This document shows, piece by piece, positions 24,419 to 32,964 of a DNA stretch of 64,000 nucleotides. Numbering within the stretch: the stretch's first letter is position 1; each line of letters begins with the position of its first letter. The position numbers and the translations under genes were made by a program. The notes under the pieces are model-generated. The model was not told the origin of the DNA and did no database searches. It saw only the letters and a list, made by a program, of their open reading frames with translations. Source of the DNA: Armatimonadota bacterium (GTDB lineage: Bacteria; Armatimonadota; Fimbriimonadia; Fimbriimonadales; Fimbriimonadaceae); the NCBI GenBank assembly GCA_016789105.1, contig JAEURN010000002.1, forward strand, positions 124,001-188,000. The letters run 5' to 3'.

Positions 24419-24477
24419 CCAGTGCCGGCCAGCCGCCGAGCCTATTGACTTATTACCGCGCGAACCCTCTCAGAGGT

Positions 24478-26232
24478 TCAGTTTTTTTCGACTTTCAGGG
24501 AGCTGAACTGGTCTCCTGTCAATCGGTAAACCGGTTGGATCAACAGCCGCGAATCGTAGAACGGACTCCGCTGGAAGAACCAGTCCAGCCGTGCCGACGG
24601 GTTTGCCGCAAATTGGGGATCCTTCAGAGCCTCTTCAAACGCCGCCTTTACCGCGGGGTCTTCGAGCATCTTTTTCGCGACCGGCTCCATGGCGTAAGCC
24701 TCCGCATATTCTTTCTGCTCAAAAAAGTTGTTGAAGAAGCCCCAGTTGGCGAAGCTCTCGCCCGACTGCGGTTCCAAAAGCTGGGCCGCCAACCTGACCA
24801 AAGGTTGCCCGACCGGGACGATCACGCTCCCCTCGGGGACGTCGACGGTGCGGCGGACTTCCACAACCTTGTAGCGGGGCATGGTGCGGCCCTCGAAAGT
24901 CTCCGTGCCCAGGGCGACATTTTCGAACCGGTAGGCGGTGAGTTCGACCCTGCCCGGCCGCGCGGGAACCATCACAATCTTGTGGAGAGCCAACCGCTCG
25001 ATGACATCGGTCATCGGAGCCGGCACCAGCCAGCCTGCCGGCGCTTTGACCGTCAGCCCCGGTTCATATTGGTCGCGGATCACCGTCGGTGTATCCACCT
25101 TCTCCTTGGTCCAATGCGGGATCTCGCCCCCGCTCACCTCACTCTGATAAGGCGCAAACTTGAATCCCCGGAAGGTGAACGGCCGGGTCTTGCCGGAATT
25201 GCGCGCGGTCAACACAATGTCATCGCCTTCTTCCACTGCCTGCCCCAGCATGTCGGCCATCCGGCCCGCCTCCATCAGCGCCTGGCCATGCTTGCCAACC
25301 CATTCCAACGTCAGCCGGTTCGCTTCCAACGTAGCCATTACCCGGTCCCGGTAAGGCTTCAAAACATGGGTCTCAACCAACATCGAAGGCCGGTTACGGG
25401 CCGCCCAATATCCCGTCGAATACCGGATCCCAAACGTGCCCACGGTCAGCCCCCGCTCGGGGTGACGCTCGTCGAAGCCGCCGAAGTAAGGAGCGGTCAA
25501 GAACCCTGCCTTGTCCAACTTGGGCATCACGTCGTCGACGAAATTCTGCGAAACGGCGACCACCCGATCATCCATCGTCGGGTTCCTCGGCACGTCGTAT
25601 TGGACCGTGTATTGCCAATCCCCGCCGTCGGTTGTGTGATTGTCCACATAAAAATCGGGGGCCAGGTCGTTGACAAAGTCGACCAGATTGCGCATTTCTA
25701 GGGCGTCCAATTTGCCCCAATCCCGGTTCAGGTTGATGTTTTGCCCCGTCACTCGCCACCCCATTTCCCGAGGGCCGTTCTGGTTGGCTCGGTTAAAGGG
25801 CGACATGCGCTCGTGGGCATCCACGCTCAAAACAGGGATGAACGCAAAGCTGGCCTTGTCCAACAAATCGCCCCAAAAAGGTTCATCCGGCGCGCCATCG
25901 GGGTGGAGCAACCGGCGCGCCAAAATCAAGTCGGCATCCTTTCCTTCGATCTCTCCGCTGTGGATGCCGTTGTTGATGAAAAGCAGCGGCTTTTTCCGTT
26001 CTTTGGGCAGCAAAACATTGCTATCTGTGCTGACCACCACCACCAACATCTCCCGGCCTTCCGGCGATTTGCCGATCGGGAAGACATGGGTGTTGGGCTG
26101 CAGGCGCAACTGGTCGCAAAATGCCAGGGCCTCGGCATAGCGACCCGTCTCGGCGTATTCCGTCCGCTCGCATGTCAAGGTCCAATCGAAGTCTGCCCGC
26201 ACCATCCCCAGAGCCAAGGCCGCCGTCACCAT
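24478..26232 (-). CDS. M14-family zinc carboxypeptidase
   Basis: A 584-residue exported peptidase. The ATG at 26232 is chosen because it yields a hydrophobic leader (MVTAALALGMVRA) and has a GATAAT element six bases upstream; the frame is open further back but lacks features. The zinc site H-x-x-E is in NNGIHSGEIEGKD (about residues 91-94). The third ligand is likely the His in DFYVDNHTTDGG, and NLNRDWGKLD corresponds to the substrate-binding NxxR. The last 200 residues are a beta-rich domain. Probably removes C-terminal residues from peptides in the periplasm or outside. Confidence 0.8.
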   Translation of the reverse strand: MVTAALALGMVRADFDWTLTCERTEYAETGRYAEALAFCDQLRLQPNTHVFPIGKSPEGREMLVVVVSTDSNVLLPKERKKPLLFINNGIHSGEIEGKDADLILARRLLHPDGAPDEPFWGDLLDKASFAFIPVLSVDAHERMSPFNRANQNGPREMGWRVTGQNINLNRDWGKLDALEMRNLVDFVNDLAPDFYVDNHTTDGGDWQYTVQYDVPRNPTMDDRVVAVSQNFVDDVMPKLDKAGFLTAPYFGGFDERHPERGLTVGTFGIRYSTGYWAARNRPSMLVETHVLKPYRDRVMATLEANRLTLEWVGKHGQALMEAGRMADMLGQAVEEGDDIVLTARNSGKTRPFTFRGFKFAPYQSEVSGGEIPHWTKEKVDTPTVIRDQYEPGLTVKAPAGWLVPAPMTDVIERLALHKIVMVPARPGRVELTAYRFENVALGTETFEGRTMPRYKVVEVRRTVDVPEGSVIVPVGQPLVRLAAQLLEPQSGESFANWGFFNNFFEQKEYAEAYAMEPVAKKMLEDPAVKAAFEEALKDPQFAANPSARLDWFFQRSPFYDSRLLIQPVYRLTGDQFSSLKVEKN

Positions 26233-26238
26233 CCTTCC

Positions 26239-26244
26239 ATTATC
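26239..26244 (-). promoter_or_regulatory. -10 element (GATAAT) of the M14 peptidase
   Basis: GATAAT ends six bases before the ATG at 26232 on the minus strand; only GGAAGG separates them, too close for a ribosome site. Confidence 0.5.
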
Positions 26245-26294
26245 CCCCCAATCGGCCGGCCCCGGATCAGGCGAGCCGTTTGCAAAACCCCAAG

Positions 26295-26300
26295 TAAACT
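26295..26300 (+). promoter_or_regulatory. -10 element (TAAACT) of prolyl oligopeptidase
   Basis: TAAACT ends six bases before the ATG at 26307 (spacer CCGGAC), with no Shine-Dalgarno sequence. Confidence 0.55.
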
Positions 26301-26306
26301 CCGGAC

Positions 26307-28403
26307 ATGACTCCCACCGTTCTGGCGGCAGCAATGATCACCCAAGCCTGGCCCTATCCCCCAACCAAAACCGTTGACCAAAAGGACACCTACCACGGAA
26401 TCACCGTCGCTGACCCCTACCGCTGGCTGGAACAACCCATCTCCACGCCCGAAGTCAAAGCATGGGCCTATGCAGAATCCGAACTGACCAACCGCTACCT
26501 TGCCCAAATCCCCAACCGGCAAACGCTGCTTGGCGAACTCATGCGCCGTGTCAACTATGAACGGTACGGCGTGCCCACTACCAAAGGTCAACGCACGTTC
26601 TACACCTACAACACCGGGTTGCAACCCCAAGATGTGATCTATGTCGTGGACAAACCGGGTGCCGAACCCAGGATCCTCCTTGACCCCAACAATCTCAGCA
26701 AAGACGGCACCGTCGCCCTCACCGCAACCGATTACGACAACTCAGGAAACCGGATGCTCTATGCCGTGGCGGCTTCCGGGTCGGACTGGTTGGAATGGCA
26801 CATGTTGGATGTGGCCACCGGCAAGGAAATCGGTGACCCCGTCAAATGGGGCAAATTCGGAGTCGGCACCATCAACGCGGACGGCACCGGCTTCTATTAC
26901 CTGCGGTTCCCCGAACCAAAGGGCGACACCGCTTTCACGGCTGCCAACGAAAACGCCGCCATCTATTTCCACAGCACGGGAACCCCGCAATCTCAAGACC
27001 AACTGATCTATAAAGATCCGGATAACCCGCAACGGTTCTTCTCGCCGGTCTTTGACGATGCCAAAAAAGAGCTCTTCCTTTATGTGGAAGATCCCGGTTC
27101 CACCAACAACCGCATCTGGTGGGTTCACCACCAAGGGGCCTCGGTCAAGATCGACAAGATCCTCGACGCCAACGACGCCAACTATTCGCCACTCGGCGTT
27201 CGCGGATCTGATCTCTATGTCCAGACCAACAAGGGGGCCCCGACCGGCAAAATCGCAACCATGCCGCTCTCGGGCGGCACACTCCGCGATGTCGTACCGG
27301 CGCGCAAAGAAGCCATCGAGGGCGCATCCCTCAGCCTCAGTCGGATCACCGTCCAATACATGAGGGATGCCCACGCCCTCGTTTCGACCTTTGACCTGCA
27401 AGGGAAGCCGGCCGGTGACGTCCCGCTCCCGGGGCTGGGGGCCGTTGCCGGATTTGCCGGCGACCCGGAAAACGATGACACCTATTACAGCTATGCAGAC
27501 TTCACCACGCCCGTCGTGATCTACAAGTACAATTCCAAGACCAATCAGTCAACAATTTACAAAAAGCCCGAACTCCCGCTCGACCCCGAAAAGTACACGG
27601 CCAAGCAAGTTTTTGTCACCAGTAACGACGGAACCAAAGTGCCGATGACTATCGTCCACCGCAAGGATTTGAAACTGACTGGTCAAAATCCGACTCTCAT
27701 GTATGCCTATGGCGGTTTTGGCCTAAGCCAGACCCCCTGGTTCAGCACCTCCCGCACGGTTTGGATGGACATGGGCGGAATTTGGTGCCTGGCCAACATC
27801 CGCGGCGGGGCTGAATATGGCAAGGAATGGCACGAAGCGGCCACCAAAGTCCGGCGACAAAACGCTTACGATGACTTCATCGCATGCGGCGAATACCTGG
27901 TTGCTAACGGTTACACCACCAACAAGCACCTGGCCATCCAGGGCGGATCCAACGGCGGGCTGCTCGTCGGGGCCACCATGGCCCAAAGGCCCGACCTTTG
28001 CGGGGTCGCCATCCCAGAAGTCGGGGTCATGGACATGCTCCGGTTCAACAAGTTCACCATCGGTTCGGCATGGGAGGGCGATTATGGGTCGCCGGAAAAC
28101 CAAGACGAGTTCTTTGCCCTCTACCGGATCAGCCCCTACCACAACCTCAAGCCCAACACCAACTACCCGGCAACGCTGGTGACAACTGCCGACACGGATG
28201 ACCGTGTCGTTCCCGCCCACTCATTCAAATTTGCCGCCCGGTTGCAGGCCTGCCAAGCCGGCCCGGCCCCCTGCCTCATCCGGATCGAATCCTCGGCCGG
28301 CCACGGCGGCGGCAAACCAATTCAAAAGGCGCTGGAAGAAGTCGCGGATATCTACGCGTTCATCCTCCACAACATGGATACCGCCATACCGGCCAAGTTC
28401 TAA
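26307..28403 (+). CDS. Prolyl oligopeptidase, S9A
   Basis: A 698-residue serine peptidase that cleaves after proline in short peptides. The N-terminus YHGITVADPYRWLEQP is the S9A start motif, a seven-bladed propeller follows (about 60-420), and the C-terminal alpha/beta hydrolase domain holds the nucleophile in QGGSNGGLLVGA (about residue 548), Asp in TADTDDRVVPAHSFKF and His in SSAGHGGGKP. The first 14 residues are hydrophobic and might be a weak signal peptide, otherwise it is cytosolic. It is transcribed divergently from the M14 peptidase; both promoters lie within the 74-base gap. Confidence 0.94.
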   Translation: MTPTVLAAAMITQAWPYPPTKTVDQKDTYHGITVADPYRWLEQPISTPEVKAWAYAESELTNRYLAQIPNRQTLLGELMRRVNYERYGVPTTKGQRTFYTYNTGLQPQDVIYVVDKPGAEPRILLDPNNLSKDGTVALTATDYDNSGNRMLYAVAASGSDWLEWHMLDVATGKEIGDPVKWGKFGVGTINADGTGFYYLRFPEPKGDTAFTAANENAAIYFHSTGTPQSQDQLIYKDPDNPQRFFSPVFDDAKKELFLYVEDPGSTNNRIWWVHHQGASVKIDKILDANDANYSPLGVRGSDLYVQTNKGAPTGKIATMPLSGGTLRDVVPARKEAIEGASLSLSRITVQYMRDAHALVSTFDLQGKPAGDVPLPGLGAVAGFAGDPENDDTYYSYADFTTPVVIYKYNSKTNQSTIYKKPELPLDPEKYTAKQVFVTSNDGTKVPMTIVHRKDLKLTGQNPTLMYAYGGFGLSQTPWFSTSRTVWMDMGGIWCLANIRGGAEYGKEWHEAATKVRRQNAYDDFIACGEYLVANGYTTNKHLAIQGGSNGGLLVGATMAQRPDLCGVAIPEVGVMDMLRFNKFTIGSAWEGDYGSPENQDEFFALYRISPYHNLKPNTNYPATLVTTADTDDRVVPAHSFKFAARLQACQAGPAPCLIRIESSAGHGGGKPIQKALEEVADIYAFILHNMDTAIPAKF

Positions 28404-28441
28404 AAAAATCTGGAGGGGTGGAATCTCTCCACCCCTCCAGA
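28402..28441 (-). terminator. Terminator of the PEP-CTERM gene (shared by the converging peptidase gene)
   Basis: TCTGGAGGGGTGGA (28409-28422) pairs with TCCACCCCTCCAGA (28428-28441), a 14-bp arm with five-base loop. On the minus strand it is followed by TTTTTTT. It lies directly behind the S9A stop codon, so it can end both transcripts, although the plus side has no U-run. Confidence 0.88.
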
Positions 28442-28463
28442 CTAACCGAATCAGTGAGAGCGG

Positions 28464-29201
28464 TTAGCTCTTCTTGCGTCGGCGGGCAGCGATGCCAGCG
28501 GCGGCAACGGCGAGCAGGCTCATCGTCGCCGGTTCGGGAACCGCTTGGCCCCGAATTTGGAAGACCGCGTCGCCACCGAGCGGGCCAGCGCCGCCATCGA
28601 CGAAAGCCGGGGCAAAGGCGCCACCAGCCAGCGACTGTTGGGCGTTTTGACCGTTGACGGCTTGGCCGGTCGGGATTGCCGGGGCCCACGGGCCGCTGTT
28701 GGCCGTGCTGCCAACAAAGTTGAACTTAAGGAAGTAGGTTCCCGCGCTCAGGTTGATGTTCAAGCCACTGACTTCAACCAACTGCAAGCGGCGGTTTGCA
28801 TCGCTGGTTACACCTGTGGCCACCCGGTAGGTGTTGGTGAGAGTCGTGGTGACGGTTGCCGCCGGATTGACCGTGACCGAAGTCAGGTCGGAATCGATGG
28901 CAAAGTTGACACCGGTGATCGTCGCCGTCGTAGCGCCGGTTTGGTAAGACCAGAACCGCAGCCCCGTGATGTTCCAACCACCCGCGCCGACGGTGAAGTC
29001 ATCGGCCATCACGTTGGTGTTGGCCGCTTGCGCGCCCCAACCAAACAGCGTTTCGGTTCCGGAGAGTTGGCTCAGGTCGGCACCAGCAATGGCACCGGTT
29101 CCGCCGCCAGCAACGTTGACGACATTGCTTTGATCCCAAAGGACTTGTGCGAAGGAGACAGGGCCGAGGGCGGCCATTGCAAGCAGGGTTATTCCTTTCA
29201 T
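28464..29201 (-). CDS. PEP-CTERM sorting-domain protein
   Basis: A 245-residue secreted protein. Signal peptide MKGITLLAMAALGPVSFAQ; a beta-rich mature domain of about 190 residues (DDFTVGAGGWNITGLRFWSY is typical of PEP-CTERM extracellular proteins with 'adequately dressed' beta sandwich folds); and a C-terminal sorting signal VPEPATMSLLAVAAAGIAA followed by RRRKKS. Such tails are cut by an exosortase (EpsH/XrtA type) in exopolysaccharide-producing Gram-negative bacteria. No exosortase gene is in the window. A GAGGA six bases before the ATG supports the start. Confidence 0.87.
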   Translation of the reverse strand: MKGITLLAMAALGPVSFAQVLWDQSNVVNVAGGGTGAIAGADLSQLSGTETLFGWGAQAANTNVMADDFTVGAGGWNITGLRFWSYQTGATTATITGVNFAIDSDLTSVTVNPAATVTTTLTNTYRVATGVTSDANRRLQLVEVSGLNINLSAGTYFLKFNFVGSTANSGPWAPAIPTGQAVNGQNAQQSLAGGAFAPAFVDGGAGPLGGDAVFQIRGQAVPEPATMSLLAVAAAGIAARRRKKS

Positions 29202-29373
29202 TTTTTCCTCTTCTGTTCAAGCGCGACCGAAAGTGCCGCGGAACTTCAACACCACTATAGCTAAACTGAGCATGGAATTTCTTAATATTGCGAAAGCAAG
29301 TACTATTACTGGCCGTAATACCGTTCTCACTATTGGCATTGCAGTCACGTTGCAGACATTTGGCCCATCAATA

Positions 29374-29407
29374 GGCAACCGGCATTCCTTGAGTGGTGCC
29401 GGTTGCC
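29374..29407 (-). terminator. Stem-loop after carboxypeptidase Taq gene
   Basis: GGCAACCGGCA (29374-29384) and TGCCGGTTGCC (29397-29407) form an 11-bp perfect stem with a 12-base loop, 22 bases past the stop codon of the minus-strand gene. No U-run follows on either strand, so it is a weak or RNA-stabilising hairpin. Confidence 0.5.
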
Positions 29408-29428
29408 CGTTTGACATTTGCCTAAGAC

Positions 29429-30925
29429 TTATTCCAGACCATAGATTCCGGCATATTTTGCCCGGATCCGCCGCAAGTAGGGCTCGGCATCCAGCCCGCC
29501 GCCCGTGACCCGCTGCAAAAGCTCCTGGGGCGGATATTTGGAGCCCATCCGGTAAACCTTCTCCCGGAGCCAACCCAAAATCGGGGCAAAATCGCCCTTC
29601 TCCATCAGCGCATCCGTATCGCCCAAGTCAGATTCCAAGAGTTCCCATAGTTGGTAGCTCAAAATGTTCCCCATTGAATAGGTGGGGAAGTAACCGAGCA
29701 TCCCCCCGCTCCAATGGACATCTTGCAGGCATCCCTTGGCGTCCGAATCCGGGACGATGCCCAAATAGGTTTTGTACCGGTCGTTCCATTCCGTTGGGAT
29801 GTCGGCAACCTTGATCGAGCCATCCATCATCCCTTTTTCCAGCTCGTACCTGACCATGATGTGCAGGTTGTAAGTGACCTCGTCGGCCTCTACCCGGATC
29901 AGCGTGGGCCGGCTCCGGTTAACCGCCCGGTAGAACGTTTCTAGATCAACCGATCCCAATTGCGGGAACGCCGCCTGCAAGTCCGCGTAATAGTGCTTCC
30001 AAAACGGCAGGCTTCGTCCCACGATGTTTTCCCATGTCCGCGACTGGCTCTCGTGCCAGCCCAAACTGACCCCGCCGGCAAGCGGCGTCCGATCCCACTC
30101 GTCTGGACTCCCTTGCTCGTAATGGCCATGCCCCGCCTCGTGCAAACTCCCGAAAATGGCGCTCGGAAGGTAATCCAAAAACCGGGTGGTCAAACGGACA
30201 TCGCCAATCGCGAAGTTTGTGCAGAACGGGTGCGGGGCCGTATCCAAACGGCCGCGGTCCATGCGGAAACCAATCCCTTCGATCAATTTGAGACTGAACG
30301 ATCTCTGTGCGGACTCGTCCCAATCCCCGTAAAGGAACGAATCATCGGGCTGGCTGGGGCTGTTCTTGATTTCAGACACCAGATCCGTCAACGGCTGGCG
30401 GATCGAATCGAACATCGCATCCCAAAACTTCCGGGTCGCCCCTTGCTCGAACTGGTCGGTCACTGCGTCATAGGGGTGGTCTTCATATCCCAGGCACTCG
30501 GCAATCTTCCGACTGATATCGACCGTTTGTTCCAAAATAGGCTGGAACGATTTGTAATCGTTGTTCTTGCGGGCCTTGACCCAAACCTCGTGCCCGACCG
30601 CCGCCAGCTTGGCCTGCTCGGCCACCAGGTCTCCCGGGATCTTGGTCTTGATGTCCATCTGCCGACGCACAACCCGCACCATTGCAGAATCGTCGTCGTC
30701 GCCGCCGCTCACTTCTGATTCGGCCGATTCCAACGCCCGTTGAGTTTCTTCGGCAACAAACAGGCTATGGGCCATCTCGCTCAGCAAGCCCACGTGCTCG
30801 CTCCGCGCACCGGCCCCGCCTTCCGGCATCAAGCACTGTTGATCCCACTCCATCAGGGCGGTGGCCGCGCCCAAGGCGTTCACTTGGGCCATTCGGGCCT
30901 TCAAAGATTCCAAACCTGAACTCAT
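29429..30925 (-). CDS. Carboxypeptidase Taq (M32) metallopeptidase
   Basis: A 498-residue, mostly helical cytosolic carboxypeptidase. The zinc motif is HEAGH in GSLHEAGHGHYEQG (about residue 262), with the conserved third-ligand Glu in SLGWHESQSRTWEN and the family's HPFCTNFAIGDVRLTTR and RVEADEVTYNLHI segments. It trims C-terminal residues, with poor activity on proline. Normal length. TAATCT lies six bases before the ATG. Divergent from the CsaA-like gene. Confidence 0.95.
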   Translation of the reverse strand: MSSGLESLKARMAQVNALGAATALMEWDQQCLMPEGGAGARSEHVGLLSEMAHSLFVAEETQRALESAESEVSGGDDDDSAMVRVVRRQMDIKTKIPGDLVAEQAKLAAVGHEVWVKARKNNDYKSFQPILEQTVDISRKIAECLGYEDHPYDAVTDQFEQGATRKFWDAMFDSIRQPLTDLVSEIKNSPSQPDDSFLYGDWDESAQRSFSLKLIEGIGFRMDRGRLDTAPHPFCTNFAIGDVRLTTRFLDYLPSAIFGSLHEAGHGHYEQGSPDEWDRTPLAGGVSLGWHESQSRTWENIVGRSLPFWKHYYADLQAAFPQLGSVDLETFYRAVNRSRPTLIRVEADEVTYNLHIMVRYELEKGMMDGSIKVADIPTEWNDRYKTYLGIVPDSDAKGCLQDVHWSGGMLGYFPTYSMGNILSYQLWELLESDLGDTDALMEKGDFAPILGWLREKVYRMGSKYPPQELLQRVTGGGLDAEPYLRRIRAKYAGIYGLE

Positions 30926-30931
30926 GGCGGC

Positions 30932-30937
30932 AGATTA
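30932..30937 (-). promoter_or_regulatory. -10 element (TAATCT) of the M32 peptidase
   Basis: TAATCT ends six bases before the ATG at 30925 on the minus strand; GCCGCC separates them. Confidence 0.55.
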
Positions 30938-30982
30938 CTCGGGACCCGCGAACTTTGCATGAAACCATGTCCCGACATCCAT

Positions 30983-30988
30983 CAGACT
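30983..30988 (+). promoter_or_regulatory. -10-like element (CAGACT) of csaA-like gene
   Basis: CAGACT ends six bases before the ATG at 30995. It keeps the A at position 2 and T at position 6, but is weaker than the other examples. Confidence 0.35.
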
Positions 30989-30994
30989 TGGCGT

Positions 30995-31333
30995 ATGGTG
31001 CCCATTTCTTTCGGCGATTTCGAGCGGGTCGAACTCCGGGTCGGAACGATCCTGGCCGCCGAACCCTTCCCGCAGGCCCGCAAGCCCGCCTACAAACTCA
31101 CCATCGACTTCGGCCCCGAATTCGGCACCAGGCGCAGCTCCGCCCAAATCACCCGCCACTACACGCCGCAAGACCTGGTGGGCACCCAAGTCGTGGCCGT
31201 CTTGAACTTCCCGCCCAAGCAGATCGGGCCGTTCGTGTCGGAGTGTTTGGTCACCGGGTTCGCCGATGCAGAAGGCGCCGTTATCCTGGCCCGGCCAGAG
31301 CGGCCCGTCCCCAACGGAACCAAGCTGTTCTGA
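30995..31333 (+). CDS. CsaA-like tRNA-binding domain protein
   Basis: A 112-residue, single-domain OB-fold protein of the EMAP-II/tRNA-binding family. ISFGDFERVELRVGTILAAEPFPQARKPAYKLTIDFG is the family start, with the ARKPAY motif typical of CsaA, and the end VILARPERPVPNGTKLF is also conserved in CsaA ('PVPNG-x-KL'). CsaA acts as a dimeric export-related chaperone in some bacteria; the same domain binds tRNA elsewhere. The ATG at 30995 is chosen because the domain starts exactly there. Confidence 0.9.
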   Translation: MVPISFGDFERVELRVGTILAAEPFPQARKPAYKLTIDFGPEFGTRRSSAQITRHYTPQDLVGTQVVAVLNFPPKQIGPFVSECLVTGFADAEGAVILARPERPVPNGTKLF

Positions 31334-31346
31334 CTAGGGCCGCCCC

Positions 31347-31703
31347 TCAGCCGATCCGGCGAGGCGTGAAACTCGTGCCGCAACCGCAAGAGCGTTCCGC
31401 ATTCGGATTCTCAAAACGGAAGCCGCCACCCATCAGATTTCCCGTGTAAACCAAGGCTGCGCCCTCCAAGAACTTTGCCGACTTGGCATCAAGGCGGACG
31501 GCAAAACCTTCCCCTTCAAAGACAAAATCGCCGTCGCGGGGAACAGTGTCCAGCATGAAGAGATATTCCAGACCCGAGCAACCGCCACCTTTGACTCCGA
31601 TGCGCAAAAACGAACCCTCCGTCCCCTTTCGGGCCAAGAGCCGCACAATTTGCGCAGCCGCTTCCGGCGCAATGACAACCGGGAAATCCGGCACCGGCGT
31701 CAC
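31347..31703 (-). CDS. IscA/SufA-type Fe-S carrier
   Basis: A 118-residue A-type carrier that passes Fe-S clusters to target proteins. The GTG at 31703 is chosen because it forms a GTGA overlap with the upstream regulator; the longer open frame would run through that gene. Three conserved cysteines are present: GVKGGGCSGLEYLF, and CGC in ERSCGCGTSF near the C-terminus. FPVVIAPEAAAQIVRLL is the usual start. Last gene of the suf operon. Confidence 0.92.
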   Translation of the reverse strand: MTPVPDFPVVIAPEAAAQIVRLLARKGTEGSFLRIGVKGGGCSGLEYLFMLDTVPRDGDFVFEGEGFAVRLDAKSAKFLEGAALVYTGNLMGGGFRFENPNAERSCGCGTSFTPRRIG

Positions 31704-32170
31704 GCCCCCTCGCGGCTGGGCCGCGAAACCGAGAGGTGGATAGCCGGGGCTTCCACCGATCCATCCAAAAGATCCTGAACCGTATACCGCCCCAAGACCC
31801 CGTCTACCGCCTGTTGGACACCCGTCCAAAGCGGCCTTAAAGCGCAGTCGGTTTCATGGACGCAGGCCGCTTGGATCCCGGTATGGCGCGCACAAAATTC
31901 CTCGCCAAAAAGTCGCCCGCCCAACGGGGAGAGCACATCGCGCAAAACCATTTCTCTGGGCTTCATTGCCAGCTGGTAGCCGCCCTGCTGACCCCGCGTG
32001 CTGGTGACAAAGCCGGACCGGCGCAGGATTCCCAAGATTTTTGCCACGTGGCTCGCCGTCAGGCCTTCCACTTCGCTGATCTCGGGGATCGTCATCGATG
32101 CCCCGGGGCCGCGCCGGGCCAACGAGACCAGGCAACGCAGGCCGTACTCTTCTTGTGCACTGAACTTCAT
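31700..32170 (-). CDS. Rrf2-family Fe-S-dependent regulator (IscR/SufR-like)
   Basis: A 156-residue transcription factor. The N-terminal winged helix (FSAQEEYGLRCLVSLARRG, TIPEISEVEGLTASHVAKILGILRRSGFV and the wing TRGQQGGYQLA) matches Rrf2 proteins. Residues about 93-110 hold three cysteines (FCARHTGIQAACVHETDCALRPLW), the cluster-binding site of IscR-type sensors; here the first gap is nine residues, not five. It probably senses the Fe-S status and controls its own suf operon. Sits between sufT and the IscA-type gene. Confidence 0.9.
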   Translation of the reverse strand: MKFSAQEEYGLRCLVSLARRGPGASMTIPEISEVEGLTASHVAKILGILRRSGFVTSTRGQQGGYQLAMKPREMVLRDVLSPLGGRLFGEEFCARHTGIQAACVHETDCALRPLWTGVQQAVDGVLGRYTVQDLLDGSVEAPAIHLSVSRPSREGA

Positions 32171-32180
32171 CGCTTAAGCC

Positions 32181-32543
32181 TCAAAACAACCCCAATTCCA
32201 GCCGGATGTGCTCCGGCATGCGGTCGATCGTATAGGGGGGATCCCACACCAACTCCACCGTGGCATCCGTGACCCCCGGCGTGTTGCGCGCGGCATCTTC
32301 TGCCTGGCCCGGCAAAATCCCGGCAACCGGGCAAGCCGGGCTTGTGAGGGTCATCGTGATCGCCACCTCACCGAATTGGTCGACGTGGATGCCGTAAATC
32401 AAGCCCAAGTCATAGATGTTCACGGGCAGCTCGGGGTCATAGACCTGGCGGAGGGATTCGATCACCTCCCCTTCCAACATGGCGCGTTCAATCGAATTCA
32501 AAGCCTTCCGGCCGGTTTCGGGAGGGGGGATCGGTTCAGGCAC
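32181..32543 (-). CDS. sufT: SufT-like MIP18 (DUF59) protein
   Basis: A 120-residue protein whose MIP18 domain, ESLRQVYDPELPVNIYDLGLIYGI to WDPPYTIDRMPEHIRLELGL, is characteristic of SufT, including the LTSPACPVAG segment with the single conserved cysteine. SufT assists Fe-S maturation under high demand. The start is uncertain: GTG 32543 gives an eight-base overlap with sufU and has GGAG six bases upstream, whereas ATG 32579 would overlap sufU by 44 bases. Confidence 0.9.
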   Translation of the reverse strand: MPEPIPPPETGRKALNSIERAMLEGEVIESLRQVYDPELPVNIYDLGLIYGIHVDQFGEVAITMTLTSPACPVAGILPGQAEDAARNTPGVTDATVELVWDPPYTIDRMPEHIRLELGLF

Positions 32544-32964
32544 CGGCTTCTCCTGCACCCAAGGCATCTTTGACCGCATGCCACGCCAGGGTTGCGCATT
32601 TGACCCGGTTCGGGTAGTTTTTCACGCCGGTCAGGGCTTCCAATTCGCCAAGCCCTCCGCTCGGGGCACCTTCCACTGTCACGGCCTGTTGGAATTGGGT
32701 GAACAGATCCCGGACTTCAGCAACCGACTTCCCACGGATCATTTGCGTCATCAGGCTGGCGCTCGCCATGCAGATCGCGCAGCCCGACCCCTTGAAACGG
32801 ATCTCTTCCACCCGGTCGCCGCGCACGGCCAAACTCACCAAAACCCGGTCGCCGCAAAGCGTGTTGAATCCTTCCGCCACATGGGTCGGATCTTGGAGGT
32901 CGCCAAAGTTCCGGGGTTTCCGGCCGTGATCCAAAATCACGTCTTGGTACAGGTCGTTCAGCAT
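32536..32964 (-). CDS. sufU: Fe-S scaffold/sulfur-relay protein SufU
   Basis: A 142-residue NifU/IscU-fold protein. LNDLYQDVILDHGRKPRN is the SufU start, and three metal-binding cysteines are in NTLCGDR, GSGCAICMAS and NRVKCATLAW, with the SufU-specific insertion (about 20 residues) between the second and third. In Gram-positives SufU is a zinc-dependent sulfurtransferase that accepts sulfur from SufS. The ATG at 32964 shares one base with the sufS stop (TGATG). Confidence 0.94.
   Translation of the reverse strand: MLNDLYQDVILDHGRKPRNFGDLQDPTHVAEGFNTLCGDRVLVSLAVRGDRVEEIRFKGSGCAICMASASLMTQMIRGKSVAEVRDLFTQFQQAVTVEGAPSGGLGELEALTGVKNYPNRVKCATLAWHAVKDALGAGEAGA

Noticed and set aside
24462-24487. 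Hairpin GAACCCTCTCAGAGGTTC followed by a T-run on the plus strand, near the M14 gene end
   Set aside because: There is no plus-strand gene upstream, the T-run lies within the coding end of the M14 gene on the other strand, and the stem is imperfect.
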